NCBI GenBank assembly: GCA_964494385.1
Contig: CAZBSE010000001.1
Location: 33,678 to 97,677 of the forward strand
Direction of reading: 5' to 3'
Source: CAZBSE01 sp964494385
GTDB lineage: Bacteria; Actinomycetota; Humimicrobiia; Humimicrobiales; Humimicrobiaceae
Length of the DNA: 64,000 bases
The notes under the pieces were generated by a model, which was given only the letters and a program-made list of their open reading frames with translations, was not told where the DNA came from and did no database searches. Both the position numbers and the translations under genes were made by a program. Within the stretch, counting starts at the first letter, position 1; every line of letters starts with the position of its first letter. Positions 27,968 to 36,696 of the stretch are shown piece by piece.

Positions 27968-29026
27968 TTACTCCAGCATCATTCTTTTAACTTCATCAAG
28001 GCTATGTGCCTTTTCTAATACCAATTCCCTGGTAATTTTATTACTCTTATACAGATCTACCAGTGACCTGTCCATGGTCATCATCCCCATCTTCCCGCTT
28101 GACTGTATTGCTGAATAAATCTGATGCACTTTCATTTCTCTTATCATATTTCTTATGGCAGGCGTTACAAGCATTAATTCCGTGGCAGGAACTCTTCCAT
28201 CATTGTCTTTATTGGGTATTAATTGCTGTACGAGTACAGCCTTTAGCGTACTCGCCAGCTGGTTCCTTATTTGTTTTTGCTGATGAGTTGGAAAAATATC
28301 TATAATCCTATCCACTGTTTGGGGTGCGTCCTGGGTATGAAGAGTAGAAAAGACAAGATGACCTGTTTCGGCTGCAGTCAGGGTATTCGATATTGTTTCC
28401 AGATCCCTCATTTCTCCTACCATTATGACATCAGGGTCTTCCCTTAAAATATACTTGAGTGCAAGCTCAAATGATTTTGTATCCGTAAGTATTTCTCTCT
28501 GGCTTACAATACTTTTTTTATGTGTAAACAAATATTCTATAGGATCTTCTATGGTTATAATATTTTCGGATCTTTTTGTGTTTATCATATCGATTATAGA
28601 AGCGAGTGTGGTTGATTTCCCGCAGCCGGTGGGTCCGGTTACCAGAATAAGGCCCCTTGGATAATTGGCAAATTCCGCAACTTGTGCCGGCAGATTTAAT
28701 TCTTCAATGCTCTGTATCTCTCTTGAGATAAGCCTGAACGCAGCAGCAAGACTATTTCTTTGATAATAATAACTGCACCTGAATCTTCCATATCCGGATA
28801 ACGAATATGAAAAGTCGACTACAAGCTGGTTTTCCAGTCTTGCCAGCTGTTCTTCATTTAATATCCTGGTAAGCATCTTTTTTGAAATATCAGGAGTAAC
28901 TTCTCCAAATTTTTCCAGTTTTACAAGCTTTCCATGTATCCTTATTGTAGGAGGAAGAACACATACAATATGGACATCCGACGCTTCTCTTTTCATTGCT
29001 TCTAATAAAATGTCGTCAATATTCAT
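27968..29026 (-). CDS. pilT: Type IV pilus retraction ATPase PilT
   Basis: A 352-residue hexameric secretion ATPase. Walker A GPTGCGKST is at 131-139, the Asp box is ENIITIEDPIEYLF, Walker B is DPDVIMVGEMRD and the His box is HLVFSTLHTQDAPQ. The length and the absence of the long PilB N-terminal domain point to the retraction motor, implying retractile pili and twitching. A GGAAAGG site precedes the start. Confidence 0.94.
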   Translation of the reverse strand: MNIDDILLEAMKREASDVHIVCVLPPTIRIHGKLVKLEKFGEVTPDISKKMLTRILNEEQLARLENQLVVDFSYSLSGYGRFRCSYYYQRNSLAAAFRLISREIQSIEELNLPAQVAEFANYPRGLILVTGPTGCGKSTTLASIIDMINTKRSENIITIEDPIEYLFTHKKSIVSQREILTDTKSFELALKYILREDPDVIMVGEMRDLETISNTLTAAETGHLVFSTLHTQDAPQTVDRIIDIFPTHQQKQIRNQLASTLKAVLVQQLIPNKDNDGRVPATELMLVTPAIRNMIREMKVHQIYSAIQSSGKMGMMTMDRSLVDLYKSNKITRELVLEKAHSLDEVKRMMLE

Positions 29027-29062
29027 TTTTCCTTTCCAATTGCCTAATTTATTATATATTAA

Positions 29063-29923
29063 CTATTGTACATTATCCAAAAGTATTTTCTTCACCATGT
29101 TTATCCTTGGCACTAAATTAAACCATATCTTGAAAGAGAACAAAGCCTGGTTCAGAAGCATATCCAGACCGTTTATTACTATAGCGCCTTCCTTCCTGGC
29201 TTTTTTTACCAGTCTGGTTTCTACAGGTTTATACACCATATCAAATATAACTTTCCCTTTAAGATTCCAGCTTCCGGGTATAATTATCTTATTTTTATAA
29301 ATCCCTATATCCATCCCTACGGGGGTGCAATTAACTATTAAATCTGTATCTTTTATTTTATTATCCATATCACCAATAGCCTGTAAAGCTTTTATCCTAT
29401 CGCTGCCTATGGATCTGAAATTATCTATAATTTTATAAATTTTTTCTTTAGTTCTGCTGTATACATATATTTCCCTTACCCCTTTTTTAAGCATTCCGTA
29501 AATAGTACTCTTTGCGGAACCGCCTGCTCCCAATACCAGACATTGTTTTCCTAACCATTTAAAATTTCTGTCATCCACTGATTTTATAAAACCTTTAACA
29601 TCCGTATTAAAACCCCTGGAAGTCCTTTTTCCCGGATAGAATTTTACTGTATTTACGGATTTAATAATTGAAGAGGGACCATCCGTTTTGTCAACCAATT
29701 TAAAAACTTCTTCTTTGAAGGGCATGGTCACGTTTAATCCCGCAAATCCCATTTTCTTTATACTTTTAAAAACTTCAGTCAGGTCTTCCGTTGAAAATTC
29801 AAATGCGACATAAACAGCTTCCTTTGAATATTTTTTTATAAGGTAATTATGAATTTTCGGAGATAGACTATGCTTTACAGGATTGCCTATAAGGGCGATA
29901 ACCTTTGTATTTGAACCAATCAT
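29063..29923 (-). CDS. aroE: Shikimate dehydrogenase
   Basis: A 286-residue NADP-dependent enzyme reducing 3-dehydroshikimate. IGNPVKHSLSPKIHN, the catalytic Lys in NVTMPFKEEV, and the GAGGSAKSTIYGML nucleotide-binding loop are present. It lies next to pilT and acylphosphatase, apart from the other aro genes, as aroE does in Actinobacteria. Confidence 0.95.
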   Translation of the reverse strand: MIGSNTKVIALIGNPVKHSLSPKIHNYLIKKYSKEAVYVAFEFSTEDLTEVFKSIKKMGFAGLNVTMPFKEEVFKLVDKTDGPSSIIKSVNTVKFYPGKRTSRGFNTDVKGFIKSVDDRNFKWLGKQCLVLGAGGSAKSTIYGMLKKGVREIYVYSRTKEKIYKIIDNFRSIGSDRIKALQAIGDMDNKIKDTDLIVNCTPVGMDIGIYKNKIIIPGSWNLKGKVIFDMVYKPVETRLVKKARKEGAIVINGLDMLLNQALFSFKIWFNLVPRINMVKKILLDNVQ

Positions 29924-29964
29924 CTTTAGTCTTTTTTACAATTATTGTAAATATATTATTGCGA

Positions 29965-30249
29965 TCAGTATTTTATTTCAAAAATATTATATTCTTTACT
30001 ATTTTTAATTTCTTCTATTTTTACATCCGCTACTGCTGAAAAAGCAGGGCCTTCTTTTATTTCATTTATAAAATTATTAAGGTCTTCTTCTTCCCCCTGA
30101 CAGATTACTTCCACTTTCCTGCCAGGGGTATTCCTGACATACCCTTTTATATCGTATTTTCCGGCTATCGATTCTGCATAATATCTGAATCCAACACCCT
30201 GCACTCTACCTGATAGTACAACCTCATAAGTTTTAATATTTTCAATCAT
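29965..30249 (-). CDS. acyP: Acylphosphatase
   Basis: A 94-residue alpha/beta sandwich enzyme hydrolysing acyl phosphates. The substrate-binding Arg in GRVQGVGFRYY and the catalytic Asn in GYVRNTPGRKVEV are present. It is the first gene after a strong promoter and heads acyP-aroE-pilT-pilC-sigma. Confidence 0.94.
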   Translation of the reverse strand: MIENIKTYEVVLSGRVQGVGFRYYAESIAGKYDIKGYVRNTPGRKVEVICQGEEEDLNNFINEIKEGPAFSAVADVKIEEIKNSKEYNIFEIKY

Positions 30250-30273
30250 ATATCTTTTAAATTAATTATAATA

Positions 30274-30302
30274 ATTATACTAAAAATTTTTTATATTTTC
30301 AA
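30274..30302 (-). promoter_or_regulatory. Promoter for the acyP-aroE-pilT-pilC operon
   Basis: On the minus strand, TTGAAA (30297-30302), a 17-base spacer and a perfect TATAAT (30274-30279), 25 bases upstream of the acyP start. This is one of the best sigma-70 matches in the window. Confidence 0.65.
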
Positions 30303-30332
30303 ATTCTCAAACTTTTATAACTTTTATTATAA

Positions 30333-31571
30333 TTAAAAATTATTATTTTTAATCCTGAATATTGAGAACTGATCTACTTTTCCTATATTACCTAAAATAA
30401 CCACGTCATTGGGATTTGCACAATCGACTTTAGAATAATTATTGTCTGATATAATCCTTTTTATAACAGCTTTCCGGGGATTTTTATGTGGCTGCAGTAT
30501 ATCTATAATTTCCCCCTTTTTAAATTGATTCTTAACATTTATTGCAGGGCCATCGTATTTTTCACTGTAATTTTTATATGTTCCAACAAATCTGTATTTT
30601 TTTATATATCCGACATTATCATTATCCTCAAGTTCACTCTTTTTTTTAAAAAACATGAACCCCATGGTAAAATTCCGATGTGAGCACTTATCCATTTCAC
30701 CGGCAAGATATTTTATTTCCTTTTCCGTTAATTTATCGTCCCTGATATGATCCAGGGCTCTCCTGTAAACCCAGGTAGTAAGACTTACATAATTCTCTGT
30801 TTTCATTCTTCCTTCTATCTTAAAAGCATCTATCCCCATATTTGACAATAAATTTAACTTTGGTAAAAGACAGAGGTCTCTTGAATTATATATATAGGTT
30901 CCGTTCCTGTCCTGTTCAACCGGGAAAAAAAGATTCGGCCTCTCCTGTTCCATTAAATAATATTTCCACCGACAGCTGTGGGTACATTTGCCCCTATTGG
31001 CATCTCTACCGGTCATATATTTACTCAGCATACATCTTCCCGAGTAAGATATGCACAGTGCGCCATGTATAAAAATTTCAATCTCGATTTTTTTCTTCTC
31101 TATTATTTTTTTTAAGTCAGAAAAATTTACTTCTCTTGCCAGATTTACTCTATTCGCACCAAGCCTTTTAAAAAAATCTACCCCCAGATGATTATTTATA
31201 TTGGTTTGTGTGCTTATATGTATTTTTATTTCAGGTAAAATTTCCTTTAACAGTTCCATGGCACCTAAATCTGCCACTATTATGCCGTCAAGAAAAATTT
31301 TTTTTAATTTATTTAAATATTTCTTAAGAACGGATATCTCATTTTCGTAGATTATAGAATTAAGGGTAAAATAAATCTTTACTCCATGCTTATGTGCATA
31401 ATCTGCACCTTCTTCCAGCTCGGATAGGCTGAAATTTCCCCTTATACTTCTTAAATTATATTCCTTTCCTCCTACGTAAACAGCATCTGCTCCGTAATTA
31501 ACAGCGTATTTTAAAGTATTTAAATTATTGGCTGGTACCAGAAGCTCCGGTATTTTTTTACTTTTTTTCAT
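30333..31571 (-). CDS. trhP: U32 family peptidase-like tRNA hydroxylation protein (TrhP type)
   Basis: A 412-residue U32 family protein. The signature EIFIHGALCISYSGRC is followed by further cysteines (GKCTHSCRW) that would hold an iron-sulfur cluster. In Bacillus and E. coli, U32 proteins of this type (TrhP) hydroxylate U34 of tRNAs using prephenate-linked chemistry. The mltG-trmR-trhP order matches Bacillus yrrL-yrrM-yrrN/O, which supports the tRNA role over peptidase activity. Bacillus has two adjacent U32 genes; only one is present here. Confidence 0.83.
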   Translation of the reverse strand: MKKSKKIPELLVPANNLNTLKYAVNYGADAVYVGGKEYNLRSIRGNFSLSELEEGADYAHKHGVKIYFTLNSIIYENEISVLKKYLNKLKKIFLDGIIVADLGAMELLKEILPEIKIHISTQTNINNHLGVDFFKRLGANRVNLAREVNFSDLKKIIEKKKIEIEIFIHGALCISYSGRCMLSKYMTGRDANRGKCTHSCRWKYYLMEQERPNLFFPVEQDRNGTYIYNSRDLCLLPKLNLLSNMGIDAFKIEGRMKTENYVSLTTWVYRRALDHIRDDKLTEKEIKYLAGEMDKCSHRNFTMGFMFFKKKSELEDNDNVGYIKKYRFVGTYKNYSEKYDGPAINVKNQFKKGEIIDILQPHKNPRKAVIKRIISDNNYSKVDCANPNDVVILGNIGKVDQFSIFRIKNNNF

Positions 31572-31589
31572 AACACAAGATAACCACTA

Positions 31590-32216
31590 TTATAAAAATT
31601 TTGAAATTGAAATGCCATCGCTTATATCAAAAAAATAATTTCTGAAACTATCTGAATCCCTAATATGATTTATATATTCCTTAATTCCGTTTACACTCTT
31701 AAAATCATGCTTGCTGATTTTATGTTTAAAAATTTTATTATTATAAAAAATATTATCTGCTATAACCAGGGCCCGGGGATTCAGTTTTATCTCTACAGCC
31801 TTGATATAAAAAGGGTATTCATACTTTGCTCCGTCAATAAATACCAGATCGAACTTCTCTTTAATATCAGGAATTAATTTTAAAGCGTTTCCTGCCATAA
31901 ATTTAAAATTCTTTCCCGGCAATTTGCAACTTATGAACTTTTCGGCTTCTTTTATTCTTTCCCTGTTAAGATCTATCCCTGTATAAAAGCCCTCTGCCAG
32001 ATTTTTAATCAAAAAATAAGATGAAAATCCATTTCCGCACCCAATCTCCAGAATTTTTTTTGGTCCGTTAAGAAGGCAGATTAATTCAAGAAACCTTCCT
32101 ACGCTTATATCTATTATTGGTATTTTTTTTAGAGCCGCTTTCTTTTGAATTCCTCGTAGTAATTTCTTTTCTTCGATTAAATCTTTTATTTCCGTATTGC
32201 TATTTAACCTCTGCAT
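31590..32216 (-). CDS. trmR: SAM-dependent O-methyltransferase, TrmR-like (tRNA 5-hydroxyuridine)
   Basis: A 208-residue class I methyltransferase of the caffeoyl-CoA OMT/YrrM family. Motif I is ILEIGCGNGFSSYFL, the acidic adenosine contact is GIDLNRER, and DLVFIDGAKYEY with ALVIADNI carries metal-binding acids. In Bacillus the neighbour TrmR methylates 5-hydroxyuridine-34 to mo5U. Adjacency to the U32 gene supports that role. It overlaps mltG by 17 bases. Confidence 0.82.
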   Translation of the reverse strand: MQRLNSNTEIKDLIEEKKLLRGIQKKAALKKIPIIDISVGRFLELICLLNGPKKILEIGCGNGFSSYFLIKNLAEGFYTGIDLNRERIKEAEKFISCKLPGKNFKFMAGNALKLIPDIKEKFDLVFIDGAKYEYPFYIKAVEIKLNPRALVIADNIFYNNKIFKHKISKHDFKSVNGIKEYINHIRDSDSFRNYFFDISDGISISKFL

Positions 32217-33222
32217 CTAAGAATTCCTGGTAGGTATTAAAAAAAGAATGTTCATGTTTCTCTGTATCAGTAACCTTGAAGTATAAATATTCTACACCCT
32301 GTGCAGGATTTAAAGCCGCTTCAATACATGCCAGTCCTGGGTTGCAGATAGGCGTTGGCGGTAACCCGGCATACAATCTGGTATTATACCCGGTGTCAAT
32401 CTGCAGATCACTTTCAGTCAGATCTTCTTCCCATTTATCTAAAAAATAACTAAGAGTGGCATCAATATCCAGCTTCATACTTATATTCAGTCTGTTATTG
32501 ATAACCGCTGAAATTAATGCTCTTTCTTCCGGAATATATGCCTCTCTTTCAATCATAGACGCAATTTTTAATATGTCGTAATCCGATAAACCTTTATTTT
32601 CTGCAAATGAATAATCCAGGCTGCCTGTTTCAAATTGATACTGTGCAAGCATCATTTCAATAACATTACCGGCGGAATAATCAATTGTTATCTCATATGT
32701 TTTTGGAAATAGAAAACCTTCCAGATCCGGAGCATCATTCAAATATTCATAGCTATAATTGCTTATATCGACAGCATGTTCTATGTCCTCATAACCTATA
32801 AAAGGTATTTCCTCCGCTACCTTCTCAGTTATTTGTTTTTTAGTATAACCTTCCGGGATAGTAAATTTATATATTACAACCGGCGGTCCTATTGTTATTT
32901 TATCCAGAACTTCTTCAAATTCAGAACCTGTTTTCAATATATATACTCCAGGCATCAAGCTCCCTTCCTTTTCTTTCTGCTCCACAAACAATCTGAAAAG
33001 AAGTGCATTGTTTATTATATTTTTTTCTTCCATAAGTGATGCAATATCTTTTAAGTTCATTCCTTCTTTTATTTCAAATTCAATCTCAATTCCAGGTTGT
33101 ACGGTATCTTCGTCTGCTGTTTCAAAAAGACTGCATGAAAATAAAAAAAATAAGGACGTTACCGCCATTAATATAATTATTGAAATTCTCATACTTTTAA
33201 GCTTATTATTTATTATCTTCAA
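32200..33222 (-). CDS. mltG: Endolytic murein transglycosylase MltG
   Basis: A 340-residue peptidoglycan lytic transglycosylase that cleaves nascent glycan strands. A membrane helix (about 12-29) ends in FLFSC, a weak lipobox. A LysM-like region (about 45-115) follows, then the YceG domain with catalytic Glu in ASMIEREA and the YNTRLYAGLPPTPICNPG block. The start is TTG 33222, overlapping ruvX by 17 bases; ATG at 33192 is an alternative without a clear ribosome site. Confidence 0.92.
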   Translation of the reverse strand: MKIINNKLKSMRISIIILMAVTSLFFLFSCSLFETADEDTVQPGIEIEFEIKEGMNLKDIASLMEEKNIINNALLFRLFVEQKEKEGSLMPGVYILKTGSEFEEVLDKITIGPPVVIYKFTIPEGYTKKQITEKVAEEIPFIGYEDIEHAVDISNYSYEYLNDAPDLEGFLFPKTYEITIDYSAGNVIEMMLAQYQFETGSLDYSFAENKGLSDYDILKIASMIEREAYIPEERALISAVINNRLNISMKLDIDATLSYFLDKWEEDLTESDLQIDTGYNTRLYAGLPPTPICNPGLACIEAALNPAQGVEYLYFKVTDTEKHEHSFFNTYQEFLDAEVK

Positions 33223-33616
33223 TTTTCTTCTTTCTCATCATTAAATAATCACTCAGTATCATACTTGCCGAATATTTATCTATTTCCTTTTTTGCCGGCA
33301 GTCTATTGGAAATTTTCAAGGGGATTTTTGTAGTATATCTTTCATCGATATATTCCACTTCAATATCAGGGTCATTCAAAAGATCTTTAGCTGCAGTTAT
33401 AACTTCCTTCGCCTGGGGACCTATCTCTCCTTTAAGAGTATAAGGCAACCCTACTGCTATTTTTTTTATATTATATTTCTTAATCAATCTTTTTAAGTTT
33501 TTATTTGCCTTCTCGTCATTATTAAACACTTCTATAGGAACTGACATCATTTCTTTATCATCCGATACTGCCACGCCTATCCTTTTACTTCCTATATCAA
33601 GCCCCAATATTCTCAT
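33206..33616 (-). CDS. ruvX: Holliday junction resolvase-like RuvX (YqgF)
   Basis: A 136-residue RNase H-fold protein. LGLDIGSKRIGVAVSD carries the first catalytic Asp, VGLPYTLKGEIGPQA the middle segment and YIDERYTT the conserved Glu. The family acts in pre-16S rRNA 5' end processing and was proposed as a resolvase. It starts at an ATGA overlap with alaS; alaS-ruvX-mltG is a conserved order. Confidence 0.93.
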   Translation of the reverse strand: MRILGLDIGSKRIGVAVSDDKEMMSVPIEVFNNDEKANKNLKRLIKKYNIKKIAVGLPYTLKGEIGPQAKEVITAAKDLLNDPDIEVEYIDERYTTKIPLKISNRLPAKKEIDKYSASMILSDYLMMRKKKIEDNK

Positions 33617-36327
33617 TTTTTCCTGTTTATTATTTTTAAAACCATATTTTTTGCTAAATTAATGGCGGCGTTTAAAGAATCGGCGCTAAAACCGCCCAGC
33701 TGCGCAAAGCCTGGCTTACCGCCTCCGCTGCCTTTTAACTTTCCGCTGACCTCTCCTGCAATAATCCCGCAGTCTATTCCTTTTTTAACCAGGTCCCCTG
33801 TTGCCTGCAGTACTATAACCGGCTTATTATTTATGATATTACCAAAAATAATAAATGTATCTTTACCCATAAAAATATCCTTAATTTCATCACCTACTGC
33901 TCCCATGCTTTTAATACTCATATTAGAGACTGGTTCGTATTTTGAAAAATTAAAATTAATTATTTTAAAATTGCTGCTTTTGGAACTATATCCGGATTCA
34001 CCGATTATTTTATCTTTCGCGATTTTTATTTTAAGTGATGCCAATTCCTGCTCTTTTTTTTGAATATTTTTTTTCATATTGCCAACAGCATCTTTTAATT
34101 CATTTTCTTCCGCTTCCATTTTTACCGAAATATCATTTAATAATCTCTCTTTTTCTACAAGGTAATTATAAGAATACATTCCCGTTACTGCCTCAATTCT
34201 CCTTAAATTTGCTCCGATGCCTGAATCAGATAAAATTTTAAAAATACCTATATCTCCTGTTCTGTTGACATGTATTCCCCCGCAGAGCTCTCTACTGTAG
34301 TTATCTATCTCCACAACTCTTACAAACTTGCCATATTTTTCATCAAATAAAGCAACGGCACCTAATTCTTCCGCAAATTCTCTTGTAGTTTCAAAGCACC
34401 TCACAGTATCATTATTCTGAATTTTTTCATTGATCATTCTTTCTGCTTTCATAATATCTTCTTTTCCGGGCGGCTTATGTATAGTATAATCAAACCTGAA
34501 TTTATCTTCACCCACAAAAGAACCTGATTGTTTTATCTCATTGCCAAATATGTTTCTCAGGGCCCAGTGCAGCAGATGAGTAGCTGTATGATTTCTGCTT
34601 ATGTCTTTTCTTCTGTAACTATCAACCTCTGCATTTACTTGGTCACCGCTCTTAATATTTCCCTTACTTAAAATTCCTCTGTGGATATATATACCTTCAA
34701 CAGGAATTACGCATTCTTTGACATTAAACAGATTGTCGTCTTTTTTTATACTTCCCTTATCGCCAATCTGGCCGCCTTTTTCTCCATAAAAGGGTGTTTC
34801 TTTTAGTAATATTTCTCCTTTTTCCCCATTATGTAAACTTGATACTACTTTCTTATCACCATTTTTGTCTATTTTTATTATATGTTCTATTACTGTTTTT
34901 AATCTGGTTTTCTGGTAACCGGCAAATTCTGTTTTTATTTTTTCGCTTATTCCGCGGTATAAATCCAGATCTCTATTAATTTTTTTATCAAAAGAATCTT
35001 TCTTTTTGGACATTTCTATATGATCCTTAAAATATCTATTAAACTCATTTATATTCAATTTCAAATTATTCTCATCCAGAATTTCTTTGGTCAGCTCGAC
35101 CGGAAAGCCAAATGTATCATACAGCCTGAATGCATCTTTAGAATTAAGATATTTCCCTTTTTCCCCTTTAATTCTACTAATATTCTGCATTAAAACCTTA
35201 CTGCCTTCCTTTAACGTTTTACTAAATCTTTTTTCTTCATCATCTACCAGCTCAAATGAAAAATTTTTCTTTTGGCCAAGTTCCTTATATATCTTTGAAT
35301 ACTGGTTTATCACCGTCTCGCCAATATGATTTAAAAAATAATCTTTTATTCCCAGCTGCCTTCCAAATCTTATGGCTCTTCTGATTATCCTCCTCAATAT
35401 ATAACCTCTTCCTTCATTTGAAGGTATCACTCCATTTGAAATTAAAAAATAAATAGCCCTGGCATGGTCAGCTACTATCCTAACCCCTTTATCAAAGTCT
35501 ATATCAACTCCCTTACTATTTTTAATCTTTTTGGCTCCAGTGTCATAATTTGAAATTTCTATAATCTTTTTTATTATTTCCTTAAACAAGGGTGTTTTAA
35601 AGATAGATGGATCTCCCTCCATAACTGCTGATATCCTTTCCAGGCCCATTCCTGTATCAATATTTTTCTGTGGAAGCTCATGATAATTTTTGCCATCGAA
35701 ATTATACTGGACAAAAACCAGGTTCCATATCTCGACGAATCTTTCACACTCACAATTTGGATTGCATCTATCTTCCCCGCAGCCGTACTCTTCACCAAAA
35801 TCATAATGTATTTCGGCACATGGTCCACAGGGACCCGTTTCTCCGGCAGGCCCCCAGAAATTTTCTTTTCTTCCAAATCTATATATTCTATCATCACTTA
35901 TGCCGCTTTTCTTCCAGTACTTTACGGATTCAAGGTCTGCCGGTATTTCCTTATCACCTCTGAATACGGCCACGCTTAATTTTTCCAGAGGGACTTTTAG
36001 CGTATTTACAATAAAATCAAGGGCATACTCTATCGCTTCTTTCTTAAAGTAATCTCCGAAAGAAAAATTGCCCAGCATCTCAAAAAAAGTACAATGCTTG
36101 CTTGTGTACCCCACACTATCTATGTCACTGGTCCTGAAACATTTCTGTACCGTGGCAATTTTTTTATCTGGAGGTTTTTTTATTCCAAGAAAATATGATT
36201 TAAACTGCTGCATTCCTGCTGTGGTCAGAAGAACACTGGGATCATCTTCCGGTATCAGGCTTGAAGAAGGCAATACCAGATGATTATTTTTTTCAAAATA
36301 TTCTAAAAATCTCTTTCTTATTTCCAT
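33613..36327 (-). CDS. alaS: Alanyl-tRNA synthetase
   Basis: A 904-residue class II synthetase. The catalytic domain begins RKRFLEYFEKNNH and includes LLTTAGMQQF and the CFRTSDID region. The editing domain has HTATHLLH and the zinc-binding CGGIHVNRTG, so mischarged Ser/Gly clearance is expected. The C-terminal DHHA1-type domain ends with GGGKPGFAQLGG. The start ATG 36327 lacks a clear ribosome site; the 6S RNA gene lies just upstream. Confidence 0.97.
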   Translation of the reverse strand: MEIRKRFLEYFEKNNHLVLPSSSLIPEDDPSVLLTTAGMQQFKSYFLGIKKPPDKKIATVQKCFRTSDIDSVGYTSKHCTFFEMLGNFSFGDYFKKEAIEYALDFIVNTLKVPLEKLSVAVFRGDKEIPADLESVKYWKKSGISDDRIYRFGRKENFWGPAGETGPCGPCAEIHYDFGEEYGCGEDRCNPNCECERFVEIWNLVFVQYNFDGKNYHELPQKNIDTGMGLERISAVMEGDPSIFKTPLFKEIIKKIIEISNYDTGAKKIKNSKGVDIDFDKGVRIVADHARAIYFLISNGVIPSNEGRGYILRRIIRRAIRFGRQLGIKDYFLNHIGETVINQYSKIYKELGQKKNFSFELVDDEEKRFSKTLKEGSKVLMQNISRIKGEKGKYLNSKDAFRLYDTFGFPVELTKEILDENNLKLNINEFNRYFKDHIEMSKKKDSFDKKINRDLDLYRGISEKIKTEFAGYQKTRLKTVIEHIIKIDKNGDKKVVSSLHNGEKGEILLKETPFYGEKGGQIGDKGSIKKDDNLFNVKECVIPVEGIYIHRGILSKGNIKSGDQVNAEVDSYRRKDISRNHTATHLLHWALRNIFGNEIKQSGSFVGEDKFRFDYTIHKPPGKEDIMKAERMINEKIQNNDTVRCFETTREFAEELGAVALFDEKYGKFVRVVEIDNYSRELCGGIHVNRTGDIGIFKILSDSGIGANLRRIEAVTGMYSYNYLVEKERLLNDISVKMEAEENELKDAVGNMKKNIQKKEQELASLKIKIAKDKIIGESGYSSKSSNFKIINFNFSKYEPVSNMSIKSMGAVGDEIKDIFMGKDTFIIFGNIINNKPVIVLQATGDLVKKGIDCGIIAGEVSGKLKGSGGGKPGFAQLGGFSADSLNAAINLAKNMVLKIINRKK

Positions 36328-36360
36328 AATAAGAATCAGATTGATTTTTGATAATAAAAC

Positions 36361-36548
36361 GGATACCCCATTTGTACGTAACTATAAGAAGTTTTTTGCG
36401 CCCTGCGCTCAGCAGGTGGATGCCCTCCTGTCTGTTTTATAAGTCCCATCAACTAACGGGCATTTACGCTACAGCCAAAGTTTGAGCTTCCAATGTAAAT
36501 TTGTTGGCACAAAAATTTAACTCTAGTTACGATATAAACAGAGTACCC
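36361..36548 (-). ncRNA. ssrS: 6S RNA
   Basis: A 188-nt RNA predicted from structure. The ends form a long closing stem: 5' arm 36524-36548 pairs with 3' arm 36361-36384 with only one mismatch and a bulge, some G-U pairs included. A second 10-bp stem (TTTTTGTGCC with GGCGCAAAAA) follows, then a large bubble whose 3' side carries a CCACCTGC...GCAGG hairpin, and an apical stem-loop (CCC...GGG). This is the 6S layout, which mimics an open promoter and binds the housekeeping RNA polymerase. A position next to aspS matches Bacillus 6S-1. It has its own well-placed promoter. Covariance search not run. Confidence 0.75.
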
Positions 36549-36554
36549 GCAATG

Positions 36555-36583
36555 ATGTTAGCATAATTGAATGGTTTATTCAA
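36555..36583 (-). promoter_or_regulatory. Promoter of the 6S RNA gene
   Basis: On the minus strand, TTGAAT (36578-36583), a 17-base spacer ending in an extended TGC, then TAACAT (36555-36560). The predicted start, 7 bases downstream, falls exactly on the first paired base of the 6S closing stem (36548), so promoter and structure support each other. Confidence 0.65.
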
Positions 36584-36696
36584 TGAACCGGACTTTACCA
36601 GTAAACACCGTATTTAACGGCTTTTTTCAATTATAATCATAGACATCATCGCTCTGATAAATTTAAACAAAATATCTGCCCAACAGTCAAAAATTA

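Noticed and set aside
35574..35897. A 107-residue minus-strand open frame within alaS
   Set aside because: It overlaps the conserved alaS catalytic domain in another frame and has no family features.
36328..36696. T-box leader, tmRNA or RNase P RNA upstream of alaS
   Set aside because: No T-box TGGNACCGCG, no tmRNA T-loop or tag-peptide frame and none of the RNase P conserved blocks were found; the fold fits 6S RNA instead.
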